From: DAIOEK01 sp964600595
GTDB taxonomy: Bacteria > Chloroflexota > Anaerolineae > Anaerolineales > Anaerolineaceae
DNA: 6,611 nt
Assembly (NCBI GenBank): GCA_964600595.1
Contig: CAZRKL010000140.1
Coordinates: forward strand, 1 to 6,611
Reading direction: 5' to 3'
Shown one piece after another: positions 1 through 5,807 of this stretch. Every line of letters starts with the position of its first letter. Position 1 is the first letter of the stretch. The notes under the pieces are model-generated. The model saw only the letters and a program-made list of their open reading frames with translations, did no database searches and was not told the DNA's origin. The position numbers and the translations under genes are program-made.

Positions 1-53
1 GTGCCGAACCCGATTTTGGGTATATTGAGGTTGTTGATCGTTTCGTATCGCAT
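1..53 (-). CDS. Aldo/keto reductase-like protein, N-terminus only
   Basis: The minus strand from 53 reads MRYETINNLNIPKIGFG followed by AC, which must encode Thr whatever the third base is, and then leaves the window. An opening of this kind, a short beta-hairpin with 'L..IP.IGFGT', is typical of aldo/keto reductases, which reduce carbonyls with NAD(P)H in a TIM barrel; the GFGT turn normally precedes the cofactor-binding barrel. Only about 18 residues are visible, so catalytic residues (Asp, Tyr, Lys, His) cannot be checked. The start is the only ATG after the in-frame TAA at about 80. No Shine-Dalgarno sequence sits at a usable distance; instead a TATAAT box lies six bases upstream. The gene begins 37 bases after the DUF62 gene ends, on the same strand. 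Confidence 0.6.
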   Translation of the reverse strand, partial: MRYETINNLNIPKIGFG

Positions 54-59
54 GAAAGT

Positions 60-65
60 ATTATA
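60..65 (-). promoter_or_regulatory. Possible -10 box giving a leaderless transcript
   Basis: The minus strand carries a perfect TATAAT at 65-60. Six bases (ACTTTC) separate it from the ATG at 53, so a start site at the usual distance would be the A of the start codon. There is no good -35: the hexamer 17 bases upstream is CAAACT. The lack of a Shine-Dalgarno sequence before this ATG agrees with leaderless expression, but AT-rich chance matches are common. Confidence 0.4.
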
Positions 66-90
66 TGATTTCTTGATCCCTTAGTTTGTT

Positions 91-933
91 CTATTTCTCA
101 AATTCGACTCGCCAATCAGGGCCGTAACCGAGTTTAAAAATCTCTGCAAAACTGCCCTGGTTCACCGCCACCGATATCCGCATCAACTCGTTGGTGTAGA
201 TGATCACTTCGCCTTTTTGGGTGTAACCAAAAGACTTTTCAAAAAGAACCTTTTGTTTAAATACGACCACACCTTCATTGTACACAGTCAGGTTAAGATG
301 TTGACCGTACACAAAACCCGCCTGCATAAAAAGCTCATAGGGGATGTTCGTCCACAGGTTGCCAAAGTTGGGGTCGCCAATCTCGAATATGCCGTGAACC
401 GCCCCATCCTTAATAACGGGCTCGAGAAGCGGGAAGGAAACGATCTCATCCAGCGGGTAAGCCGGACCCACGCCTTCAAAGCTGATGATACCGCTTGCCA
501 GGCGGGCGGCGGTGTACCCGAACACATCCCTCCCGTGGAACACGGATGTGCCTTCGGTATTTTTGCCGCGCAGCCGGTTGACAGCCTGGTCAATCTCACG
601 CACTTCACTGATCCCCACCCAGGCTTTGATATGGGTCAAAGTGCCGTTATCGGGGGTGACAATGTAATACCCGTTGGTGGTCTTTGCCACACATCCGCGG
701 CGGTGGGTGCCCACCCCCGGATCGACCACCGAGACAAAGATGGTACCTTCCGGCCAGAAGTTCATGGGCTGAAACAGGCGGTAGGAAGCCGACCAGACAT
801 CATACTGGGGGATTTCATGGGTGCCATCGATGATCTCAAGTTCGCGGTCCACACTTTTTACCACGCCGTACATGGCGCTGACAGCGCTCTCTTTATAGGT
901 GAAGTCGGTCTGGAAAACTAGAATAGGTTTCAT
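91..933 (-). CDS. SAM hydroxide adenosyltransferase family (DUF62) enzyme, ECF-transporter-linked subgroup
   Basis: A 280-residue cytosolic enzyme of the DUF62/SAM-dependent halogenase superfamily. Characterised members of the non-halogenase branch attack S-adenosylmethionine with water, giving adenosine and methionine. The Asp-Arg-His set of that branch is present: D71 and R78 in DPGVGTHR, and H133 in FHGRD. The ribose-binding Asp is D10 in QTDF; D188 and N193 in GDPNFGNLWTN match the adenine/ribose-binding D..FGN..TN segment of the C-terminal domain. The large loop of fluorinases is absent and the His they lack is present, so halogenation is unlikely. The N-terminal motif is TDFT rather than the usual TDFG. 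The gene begins 11 bases after ecfT ends, and its AGAGAG ribosome site overlaps the ecfT stop, so it is the last gene of the ECF operon. No clear terminator follows it. Family assignment is secure; the physiological substrate in this operon is not. Confidence 0.9.
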   Translation of the reverse strand: MKPILVFQTDFTYKESAVSAMYGVVKSVDRELEIIDGTHEIPQYDVWSASYRLFQPMNFWPEGTIFVSVVDPGVGTHRRGCVAKTTNGYYIVTPDNGTLTHIKAWVGISEVREIDQAVNRLRGKNTEGTSVFHGRDVFGYTAARLASGIISFEGVGPAYPLDEIVSFPLLEPVIKDGAVHGIFEIGDPNFGNLWTNIPYELFMQAGFVYGQHLNLTVYNEGVVVFKQKVLFEKSFGYTQKGEVIIYTNELMRISVAVNQGSFAEIFKLGYGPDWRVEFEK

Positions 934-944
934 AGAATATCTCT

Positions 945-1781
945 CTAAATAAACGGATTATAGAAACGGCTGTGATTGATAAAGATGGACACCATAATGG
1001 TGGCAATAAAGATCGAACCGGAAAGAACCAGCGAGATCACGTCCTGGCGGTTGAAGCGGCGGGAGGTGTACCAGGTGCGGGTCTTGCTCTTGGAGAAGCC
1101 GCGCAGATCCATGGCGTTACTGATCACCTCAATCCGATCGAGGGTGGAAAAGATGAGGGGAATGACGATGAGCAGCGAGTTCTTAAAGCGGTCGATAAAT
1201 TTCGCTTTGCTCGAAAGTTCCAATCCGCGCGCCTGCTGGGCGAGATAGATATCGCGATAGTCCCGCTGAATATCCGGGAAGTAGCGCAGGGTAAGCGCAA
1301 CGGCGTAAGCCGCCTTGTAATTCACCCCGATGCCATTCAAGGATGAGGCAAATTCGCTGGGGTTGGTCGTGAGGAGAAAGATCATACCCAGGGGAATCAC
1401 CGAAGCGTACTTGAACATCTTGGTAACCTGGTAGAAAAGCTGCTCGTAGGTCAGCGAGATGCCAAAGAGGCGGGCAAATTCATTTTTCGTGCCGTAAATG
1501 GTCGTGCCAAACTCCGGCGAAAAGAAGAAAGAAATGACCGCGTTGGTAACAATGAAGATCAAGACATAAATCACCATCACACGGATCTGCGAAAAGCGGA
1601 TCATCGCCACGCGCATGAGCAGGATTGAGAAAAGCATCACCGCCAGTATCACGCGGATATCGTAGGAATACATCACAGCGAAGGTGAGGAAGAGAAAACA
1701 GATCAGCTTGGTCAGACCCGACAGCCGGTGGATGGGTGTATCGGCGGAATTGTAGGAAAACAGCTTCATCTTCGCGTTCAT
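945..1781 (-). CDS. ecfT: ECF transporter transmembrane subunit EcfT (CbiQ family)
   Basis: A 278-residue integral membrane protein that joins the S subunit to the ATPases in an energy-coupling factor importer. Hydrophobic segments are at about 23-60, 66-88, 124-138, 201-213 and 247-268. Between the last two lie the coupling helices with both hallmark Ala-Arg-Gly type motifs: QQARGLE (A184-R185-G186) and AMDLRGF (A223-R227-G228). In solved ECF complexes these arginines dock into grooves of the two ATPase domains. Length and layout are normal for the family. The start codon overlaps the ATPase stop codon as ATGA, so translation is probably coupled. The DUF62 gene follows after 11 bases. The fused ATPase and dedicated S-subunit gene beside it suggest a group-I, single-substrate transporter rather than a shared group-II module. 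Confidence 0.93.
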   Translation of the reverse strand: MNAKMKLFSYNSADTPIHRLSGLTKLICFLFLTFAVMYSYDIRVILAVMLFSILLMRVAMIRFSQIRVMVIYVLIFIVTNAVISFFFSPEFGTTIYGTKNEFARLFGISLTYEQLFYQVTKMFKYASVIPLGMIFLLTTNPSEFASSLNGIGVNYKAAYAVALTLRYFPDIQRDYRDIYLAQQARGLELSSKAKFIDRFKNSLLIVIPLIFSTLDRIEVISNAMDLRGFSKSKTRTWYTSRRFNRQDVISLVLSGSIFIATIMVSIFINHSRFYNPFI

Positions 1782-3487
1782 CGGTTTTTCAACCTCCGTT
1801 CGTAGTCAATGAAGCGCTGAACAAAATGGGTTCCGTCTGCAATGCCTGCCATGTGTGAAAGAGCGAACAGCGAGGTCTCCTTGAGGTTGGCTTCACGGAT
1901 CACCTGCGGATCTGTCAGCACAACCGCTGCCGAGGTATCAGCGATCAGCTTTCCACCCGCCAGCACAATCGCCCGGGGGGTGTATTCCAGCATCAGGTGC
2001 ATATCGTGGGTGATCAAAATGACAGTCACACCGAGCTTGTTGATTTCCACCAGAAATTCCATAATCTCGGTGTAGTGGCGGAAATCCTGCCCGGCGGTCG
2101 GCTCATCGAGAATCAGAATTTGGGGATCGAGAACCAGAATGGAGGCAATGGTAACCCGCTTTTTCTGCCCGTAGCTCAGCGCGGAAATAGGCCAATCGAT
2201 GAAAGGCGCCAGACCGCATATTTTCAACACCTTCTCTACACGCGGTTTGATATCATCTTCAGATACCTGGCGCAGGCGCAACCCCAACGCCACCTCGTCA
2301 TAGATGAGCGGTTTGGAGATCATCTGGTTGGGGTTCTGCATGACCAGACCGATAATTTCCGCCCGTTCCTTGATCGACTTAGCGCGGATATCCTCTCCAC
2401 GGTAGAGGATTCGCCCGCTGTCTTCCTTTTCGAATCCGCACAACAATTTGGAGAGCGTGGACTTGCCCGCGCCGTTCTTGCCAACGATGGAAACCATCTC
2501 CCCTTCCTGGATATCAAAATTGATATCCGCCAGAACGGGACGGGCACCATCGTAGGAGAAGGCTACTTTTTCCATCTTCAATATGGAAGGTCGGCTGTCT
2601 CTGACATCAGGGGCAGGAATATGTTCGTGCCAGCTCTGCAAGGCTGCACGGGAAAATTCAGTTTTGAGGGTTTCGATGTGCCCGGCGCGCATCTGGGGGG
2701 TAATCTCGACGCCGGCGTATTTCAGCGCGGTCACATACAACGGTTCACGAATACCTGTATCGAGCAGAATGGGTGACGCGACCAGCGCGTGCGCATCCAT
2801 ATCGGCGGTGATGCGCCCGTCGTTGACCACAATCACCCGATCAACATCGCGGTGGAGAACGTCTTCCAGGCGGTGTTCGATGATGATTATGGTCTTGCCG
2901 GATTGCTTGTGAATATCATCGATGATCTCGATGGCGGTTTTACCAGTCGCGGGATCCAGGTTGGCGAGCGGCTCATCGAAGAGCAAGATCTCGACATCAT
3001 CGATCATCACACCCGCCAGCGAGGTGCGCTGTTTCTGCCCGCCCGAAAGTTCAAACGGCGAAGAGCTCAGCCAGCTATCCATATCCACCATGCGGGAAAC
3101 TTCCTGTACCCGCTGGCGCATGAAATCCCGGGCAATATTGTCATTTTCGAGGGCGAAGGCGATATCTTCTCCCACCGTCAAACCCACAAACTGACCATCT
3201 GAATCCTGCAGCACCGTGCCGATGGTTTTCGACAGGTTAAAAATATTCAGAGTGCTGGTTTCTTCCCCTTTGATCTTGAGGCTGCCCTGGATCTCACCCC
3301 GATAAGAAAATGGAATCAAACCATTCAGGCAATGCCCGAGGGTGCTCTTTCCGCTGCCGCTGGGACCCACAATAAGGATTTTTTCACCGGCATAGATATT
3401 CAGGTTGATATCATGCAGGGTGGGTTCCGCCTGGCTGAAATATTTAAAGGTAAAGTTGGTGAATTCGATGATCGGCTGCGGGTTCAT
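1778..3487 (-). CDS. ECF transporter ATP-binding protein, two fused ABC ATPase domains
   Basis: A 569-residue soluble protein holding two complete ABC ATPases in one chain, as in YkoD-type ECF systems; it replaces separate EcfA1 and EcfA2. Domain 1 has Walker A GPSGSGKST (41-49), Q-loop Q94, signature LSGGQKQR (147-154), Walker B ILLFDEP (167-173) and H-loop H205. Domain 2 has Walker A GKNGAGKST (336-344), Q-loop Q384, signature LSYGQKKR (437-444), Walker B ILILDEP (457-463) and H-loop H494. A linker of roughly 60 residues (about 240-300) separates them. The second signature has Tyr in place of the first Gly pair member (LSYGQ), so the two composite ATP sites are not equivalent; this may be a family trait. 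The ATG at 3487 is preceded by AGAGG at very short spacing (three bases), and a terminator-like hairpin ends only 17 bases before the start. It powers import by driving EcfT through its coupling helices. Confidence 0.93.
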   Translation of the reverse strand: MNPQPIIEFTNFTFKYFSQAEPTLHDINLNIYAGEKILIVGPSGSGKSTLGHCLNGLIPFSYRGEIQGSLKIKGEETSTLNIFNLSKTIGTVLQDSDGQFVGLTVGEDIAFALENDNIARDFMRQRVQEVSRMVDMDSWLSSSPFELSGGQKQRTSLAGVMIDDVEILLFDEPLANLDPATGKTAIEIIDDIHKQSGKTIIIIEHRLEDVLHRDVDRVIVVNDGRITADMDAHALVASPILLDTGIREPLYVTALKYAGVEITPQMRAGHIETLKTEFSRAALQSWHEHIPAPDVRDSRPSILKMEKVAFSYDGARPVLADINFDIQEGEMVSIVGKNGAGKSTLSKLLCGFEKEDSGRILYRGEDIRAKSIKERAEIIGLVMQNPNQMISKPLIYDEVALGLRLRQVSEDDIKPRVEKVLKICGLAPFIDWPISALSYGQKKRVTIASILVLDPQILILDEPTAGQDFRHYTEIMEFLVEINKLGVTVILITHDMHLMLEYTPRAIVLAGGKLIADTSAAVVLTDPQVIREANLKETSLFALSHMAGIADGTHFVQRFIDYERRLKNR

Positions 3488-3504
3488 ATACCTCTAAGTT
3501 GAAG

Positions 3505-3545
3505 AAAAAGCTCAGACTTTTAAACAGCCGAGTCTGAGCTTTTTT
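3505..3545 (-). terminator. Terminator-like hairpin inside the ECF operon (possible attenuator)
   Basis: AAAAAGCTCAGACT (3505-3518) is perfectly complementary to AGTCTGAGCTTTTT (3531-3544), a 14-bp stem with a 12-base loop. On the minus-strand transcript the stem ends in a run of five U, the form of an intrinsic terminator; the plus strand also ends in six T. It lies after the S-subunit stop and 17 bases before the ATPase start, so it does not end the operon but would reduce or control expression of ecfA-ecfT-DUF62 relative to the S subunit. Confidence 0.8.
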
Positions 3546-3575
3546 GTGCAAAAAGCTGCATCAAAACTTTCGGCT
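3526..3575 (-). promoter_or_regulatory. Competing antiterminator-like pairing before the hairpin
   Basis: On the minus transcript, AGCUUUUU (3557-3550) can pair with AAAAAGCU (3544-3537), eight base pairs with a five-base loop. This uses the 5' arm of the terminator hairpin. It is enclosed by AGCCGA (3575-3570) pairing with UCGGCU (3531-3526), six base pairs that take up the terminator loop and the innermost stem base. The two folds cannot coexist. The first arm begins two bases after the S-subunit stop codon, so a terminating ribosome would cover it. By base count the terminator is the more stable fold. Function is inferred. Confidence 0.4.
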
Positions 3576-3576
3576 T

Positions 3577-4134
3577 TTACTTCTTGCTCAGGCTGCCCTT
3601 CTTGGTGCGGGTAGCCGCGTACGCAATGAGCAGGAGCGTTCCGATGACACCGGCGCTGATGGAGTTCATAATGGCGGCGGTGATGCCCTGGGTGAAGACC
3701 AGATTGGCTGGTTCCTGGTAGATGAGAATATCAAGCACAGGTGCCACAATGACCCAGGCGATGATGTTGCCGATGATCTGAATAATGTTGAAGGTGAGGA
3801 TATCCTTACCCTTGAATTCGCCTTCTTCCACTTTGGTTCTTTTGAAAGCGAAACCAAAAATGAAGCCTGAAACACCACTGGCGATGACCCAGCTCCACCA
3901 GGGGGAGCCGTATTGAATGGCATCACTGAGGGCATGCCCGATGAAGGAGATGAGCGCGCCGGCGATGGGTCCAAACAGGGTGGCGAATAAAGCGCTCACG
4001 CCATAGGCGGTCTGGAAACTGGTTTCCGGTACGGGGGAGGGAACTTTTACATACATGAATAATAACGTGAAGATTGCAGCCCCTAACCCGGTGGCAACGA
4101 TGGTTCTCGTATTCACCTTAAATAAATCTTTCAT
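3577..4134 (-). CDS. ECF transporter S component, UPF0397 family
   Basis: A 185-residue membrane protein that binds the substrate of the ECF importer encoded by the next two genes. Hydrophobic segments at about 11-29, 42-55, 56-72, 79-97, 111-138 and 148-173 give the six-helix S-component fold. The UPF0397 signatures are the proline-rich VPSPVPETSFQ (31-41) after helix 1 and GHALSDAIQYGSPWWSWV (66-83). Small residues in helix 1 (TGLGAA, 15-20) fit the face that contacts EcfT. The C-terminus is basic (TRTKKGSLSKK), consistent with a cytoplasmic end. The start has a good AAGGAG eight bases upstream. Databases often name this family a riboflavin transporter component, but no FMN riboswitch precedes the gene and the riboflavin-binding residues of RibU cannot be traced here, so I leave the substrate open. 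It is the first gene of the operon and is followed by the attenuator-like hairpin. Confidence 0.88.
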   Translation of the reverse strand: MKDLFKVNTRTIVATGLGAAIFTLLFMYVKVPSPVPETSFQTAYGVSALFATLFGPIAGALISFIGHALSDAIQYGSPWWSWVIASGVSGFIFGFAFKRTKVEEGEFKGKDILTFNIIQIIGNIIAWVIVAPVLDILIYQEPANLVFTQGITAAIMNSISAGVIGTLLLIAYAATRTKKGSLSKK

Positions 4135-4185
4135 GTTCTTTTCTCCTTGGAAAAAATAATTATTAGTTCATGCAGGACAACTATC

Positions 4186-4214
4186 ATTTTATACAATCGA
4201 TAGCCATTCGTCAA
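4186..4214 (-). promoter_or_regulatory. Sigma70-type promoter of the ECF operon
   Basis: The minus strand has TTGACG at 4214-4209, a 17-base spacer and TAAAAT at 4191-4186, each one base from consensus at ideal spacing. Transcription would start near 4179, giving a leader of about 45 bases before the ATG at 4134. That leader contains the AAGGAG ribosome site and an AT-rich stretch, but is too short for a typical riboswitch. The -35 lies ten bases after the stop of the preceding acetyltransferase gene. Confidence 0.75.
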
Positions 4215-4223
4215 TTAATTCCG

Positions 4224-4697
4224 CTAACGACAATTTTGCGGTAAGGCGGTGAGGTCCATCTCAAAATACTGGTCCCCATTCACCAGGTGCGTGAGCCTGA
4301 AACCCATGCTCTGGTAGAAGGCGATCACCTCCGCCCAGGTCGCTGTGGTTTCGAGGATGATGCGCGAGAACCCCCGCGCTTTCGCCTGGCGAATCAATTC
4401 CAGCAGGATGCGTTTGCCAATGCCCATCCGGCGCAGATCTGCGGCAACCGACATGCGGACAATTTCACCTGCACTCTCCGACCGCGGCACCAGCGCGCCC
4501 GTGCCCACGATCCTGCCATCCAGCCAGGCGACCAGGAAAACCGCGCCCCCGTATGAGCGGGCGATATCATTCAGATCAGGGTTTTTGGTTTGGTCGAGCG
4601 TACCCCAGTGATCAACCAGCCCGGAAAGGATGAGGGTTTTTACCTCCCCCTGGTCTTCGGGTTGAAAAGGACGGATTACCAGTGATTCTGCTTTCAT
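4224..4697 (-). CDS. GNAT family N-acetyltransferase
   Basis: A 157-residue single-domain acetyl-CoA-dependent acetyltransferase. It opens with the usual beta-1 segment SLVIRPFQPED (5-15). The acetyl-CoA pyrophosphate-binding motif A is RRMGIG (89-94), matching R/QxxGxG/A, and is preceded by the beta-4 strand IVRMSVAADL (79-88). The C-terminal motif B region is AFYQSMGF (126-133), with the Tyr that commonly acts as general acid. Length is typical for a complete protein. The acceptor cannot be told from sequence; small GNATs modify amino groups of metabolites, antibiotics, peptides or proteins. It starts 27 bases after the esterase gene with only a weak GAGAG ribosome site, so it is probably the second gene of an esterase-GNAT transcript. 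Confidence 0.88.
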   Translation of the reverse strand: MKAESLVIRPFQPEDQGEVKTLILSGLVDHWGTLDQTKNPDLNDIARSYGGAVFLVAWLDGRIVGTGALVPRSESAGEIVRMSVAADLRRMGIGKRILLELIRQAKARGFSRIILETTATWAEVIAFYQSMGFRLTHLVNGDQYFEMDLTALPQNCR

Positions 4698-4724
4698 TCA
4701 ATGATGCTCTCGGCAGGATGGCGT

Positions 4725-5693
4725 TTACAATGCTTCCTTGAGGAAGCGGATTTTTTCGATGGTCTGGAAACTGCCGCCGCCTTCGTGCCCGTTGTACGGG
4801 TACACCCGGATATCCTTTTCCCCCGCCCAGCGGTTATAGGCGGCGAAAACGGTGGAGGGAGGGCAGACCTGATCCATCAGCGCGGTGGAGAACAGGGCTT
4901 TCGCCCCGGCACGCTGCGCGAAATTCACCCCGTCAAAATAGGAGAGCGTGTTGAAAACCTGATCCACCTTATCACGGTGGGTGTGGCAGTAATCGGCGAT
5001 CTCCTTGTAGGGGTAGCTGTCGACCAGCTCGGTTGCCCGGCGGTAATGGCACAAAAAGGGAACATCAGGCAGCGCAGCCGCGAGATCGGGCACCAGCCCG
5101 GCAACGGCGATGGTGATGCCCCCGCCCTGCGAGATGCCGGTGACGGCGATGCGCGCTGCATCCACGGCGGGATGGCTGCGGGCAGCCTCAACCGCGCGGA
5201 CGGCATCAGCGATGACCCGGCGGTAGTAATAATGCTGACGGTCGAGGATCCCATCGGTCATGCTGCCCGGCACATGCGGATTGCCGCCGGCGGCGTAGAG
5301 ATCGGGGGTATCGCCGGGGAGCCAGCCGCTGCCCTGCCCACGCGTATCCATGACGAAATTGGCGAAACCGGCGCTCGACCACAGCAGCCAGTCGAACGGG
5401 AAGCTGCGCCCTCCGCCGTAACCAATGTATTCGACCACGCACGGCAGGGGACCTTTTCGACCCGCGGGGAGCAGTAACCAACCTTTGATCGGCTGTCCGC
5501 CGAATCCGCTGAAGGTGACATCATACGTTTCCTGGGCAGTCAGCCCATAATCCACTTTTTCAAAAGTTGCGTTCAACAGGGCAGCGCGGGTTTCGGCGAG
5601 CGTGGATTGCCAGAACGCATCAAAATCGGCGGGTTCCGCGACCACCGGGCGGTAGGTTTTCAGCTGTTCCAGGGGAAGATCAAAAAATGCCAT
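4725..5693 (-). CDS. CE7 family acetyl esterase (acetyl xylan esterase / cephalosporin-C deacetylase type)
   Basis: A 322-residue alpha/beta-hydrolase that removes acetyl groups from small acetylated sugars such as xylo-oligosaccharides and, in family members, cephalosporin C. The catalytic triad is visible: S188 in GISQGGG, D274 in ALMDQVCPPS and H303 in GHEGGG. The CE7-specific RGQGS motif is at 118-122 and the oxyanion-hole Tyr is Y92 in EYIGYGGG. As far as I recall, these positions coincide with those of the Thermotoga maritima enzyme TM0077, which supports both the family and the chosen start. No signal peptide is present, so it should act in the cytoplasm on imported oligosaccharides, as usual for CE7. 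The ATG has GAGG seven bases upstream. A promoter-like sequence precedes it, and a GNAT gene follows after 27 bases. The coding sequence appears richer in G+C than the ECF operon. Confidence 0.92.
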   Translation of the reverse strand: MAFFDLPLEQLKTYRPVVAEPADFDAFWQSTLAETRAALLNATFEKVDYGLTAQETYDVTFSGFGGQPIKGWLLLPAGRKGPLPCVVEYIGYGGGRSFPFDWLLWSSAGFANFVMDTRGQGSGWLPGDTPDLYAAGGNPHVPGSMTDGILDRQHYYYRRVIADAVRAVEAARSHPAVDAARIAVTGISQGGGITIAVAGLVPDLAAALPDVPFLCHYRRATELVDSYPYKEIADYCHTHRDKVDQVFNTLSYFDGVNFAQRAGAKALFSTALMDQVCPPSTVFAAYNRWAGEKDIRVYPYNGHEGGGSFQTIEKIRFLKEAL

Positions 5694-5724
5694 GGGTACA
5701 CCTCAAAGATTGTTGATAATGTTT

Positions 5725-5753
5725 ATTATGTCTATCTCATGCGGGAAATGCAA
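5725..5753 (-). promoter_or_regulatory. Probable sigma70-type promoter of the esterase-GNAT unit
   Basis: The minus strand carries TTGCAT at 5753-5748, a 17-base spacer and CATAAT at 5730-5725. The -10 differs from consensus at one base and the -35 at two. The predicted start near 5718 leaves a leader of about 25 bases containing the GAGG ribosome site of the esterase gene. Confidence 0.6.
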
Positions 5754-5774
5754 ATCAGTCCAATCCTCCGAAAT

Positions 5775-5807
5775 ATGGATAAGCCAATCCACAAGATTTT
5801 TATCCAT
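5775..5807 (-). repeat. 8-bp inverted repeat at the end of the upstream GNAT gene (possible weak terminator)
   Basis: ATGGATAA (5775-5782) and TTATCCAT (5800-5807) are perfect inverted copies with a 17-base loop. The repeat overlaps the GNAT stop codon at 5802-5800. On the minus transcript it is followed only by AUUUC, not a U-tract, so it is at best a weak terminator. It could instead be a 3'-end stabilising hairpin or an operator upstream of the esterase promoter. Confidence 0.4.

Noticed and set aside
54..90. Terminator after the DUF62 gene
   Set aside because: No stem of useful length is present in the 37-base gap.
217..921. Long plus-strand open frame of 234 codons
   Set aside because: It lies fully opposite the well-supported DUF62 gene, resembles no known family and has composition expected of an antisense shadow.
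91..933. Annotation as SAM-dependent fluorinase or chlorinase
   Set aside because: The hydroxide-transferase His in FHGRD (H133) is present and the long insertion loop typical of fluorinases is absent, so the hydrolase-type branch fits better.
1997..2776. Plus-strand open frame of 259 codons opposite the ATPase gene
   Set aside because: Antisense to conserved ABC motifs, with no ribosome site or recognisable domain.
4701..5477. Plus-strand open frame of 258 codons opposite the esterase gene
   Set aside because: G+C-rich coding sequence often leaves the opposite strand open; the minus frame has the full CE7 motif set.
5775..5807. Strong intrinsic terminator after the GNAT gene
   Set aside because: The 8-bp stem is AT-rich, the loop is 17 bases and no U-tract follows, so it is listed only as an inverted repeat.
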